Made by a program: the position numbers and the translations under genes
Part shown: piece after piece, positions 63,807 through 64,000 of the stretch
Layout of the letters: the number at the start of each line of letters is the position of its first letter
Position numbering within the stretch: position 1 is the first letter of the stretch
DNA from: Serripes groenlandicus
Lineage: Eukaryota > Mollusca > Bivalvia > Cardiida > Cardiidae
Assembly (NCBI GenBank): GCA_031761405.1
Contig: JASEVX010000005.1
Coordinates: 7,466,616 to 7,530,615, forward strand
Length of the DNA stretch: 64,000 bases
Direction of reading: 5' to 3'
Notes under the pieces: model-generated
What the model was told of the DNA's origin: nothing
The model's database searches: none
The model's input: only the letters and a program-made list of their open reading frames with translations

Positions 63807-64000
63807 CTGAAATTCACACAAATAAATTACAAATTTTAATGATCTGTTTATTTGTTGAACATGCTTCGTGTAAGAGTATTGATTGAAAAAGGGTTGTCTG
63901 TTTTTTTCTCTGGGTTTGTTTGCCCTCAGACTTGGCTATATAGCCAATTGGCGAGGAGAATTTGCAATGTTGCAGAATTTATAGGGGTCATGCTTGGATG

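Noticed and set aside
1..64000. Autonomous mobile element genes (piggyBac transposase, Helitron Rep/helicase, reverse transcriptase)
   Set aside because: No frame shows their motifs; all elements seen are non-autonomous.

Overview
The window is AT-rich eukaryotic DNA. Its short exons, very repeat-laden introns, tRNA-derived SINE and dense population of small tandem-core elements point to a mollusc, most likely a bivalve. That assignment is an inference from repeat style, not from a marker gene.

One protein-coding gene is recognised with confidence. It is the 3' third of VPS13D, an intermembrane bridge-type lipid transfer protein, on the minus strand. I could place 34 consecutive coding exons between 63806 (start of the first exon visible here) and the stop codon at 7641. 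Every junction is in phase, the total coding length is 4794 bp, and this gives 1,597 residues plus stop. In protein order the exons encode the end of the rod with the conserved WEPLIE segment, the VAB (SHR-BD) adaptor-binding domain, a ricin-B-like lectin insert with two QxW motifs that marks the D paralogue, the ATG2_C-like helical region with DFLGNP and VTKPVAG motifs, and the C-terminal PH-like domain. The 5' two thirds of the gene lie beyond base 64000. I found no frameshift or premature stop. One intron (after exon 24) uses a GC-AG splice pair.

Layout: 1-7640 is downstream of the gene, with no recognised gene, SINE and foldback-MITE remnants, and one unusual perfect palindrome at 2007-2059. 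From 7641 to 63806 is VPS13D. Its introns hold (i) dozens of copies of a ~230-bp foldback MITE with TTAACCCTTTCC...GGAAAGGGTTAA ends; (ii) a superfamily of non-autonomous elements beginning AACAAG or AACTAGA, with family-specific subterminal inverted repeats, tandem ~150-165 bp cores, GACGGACAGAC-type microsatellites and a 3' hairpin followed by TAA/TAAAA. Their architecture resembles the pearl/HINE (Helentron-like) elements known from bivalves, and several are nested inside one another with readable empty sites; (iii) a ~3 kb minisatellite at 16759-19725 built on a ~15-bp unit; (iv) a tRNA-derived SINE with a 14-bp target duplication; and (v) small tandem arrays, two of which appear derived from neighbouring VPS13D exons. 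63807-64000 is intron with nothing recognised.

I found no autonomous transposase, helicase or reverse transcriptase. Most open frames of 60-150 codons in the window are repeats or chance. The main interest lies in how the repeats are built, how they nest, and where they sit relative to the splice sites of a large essential gene.
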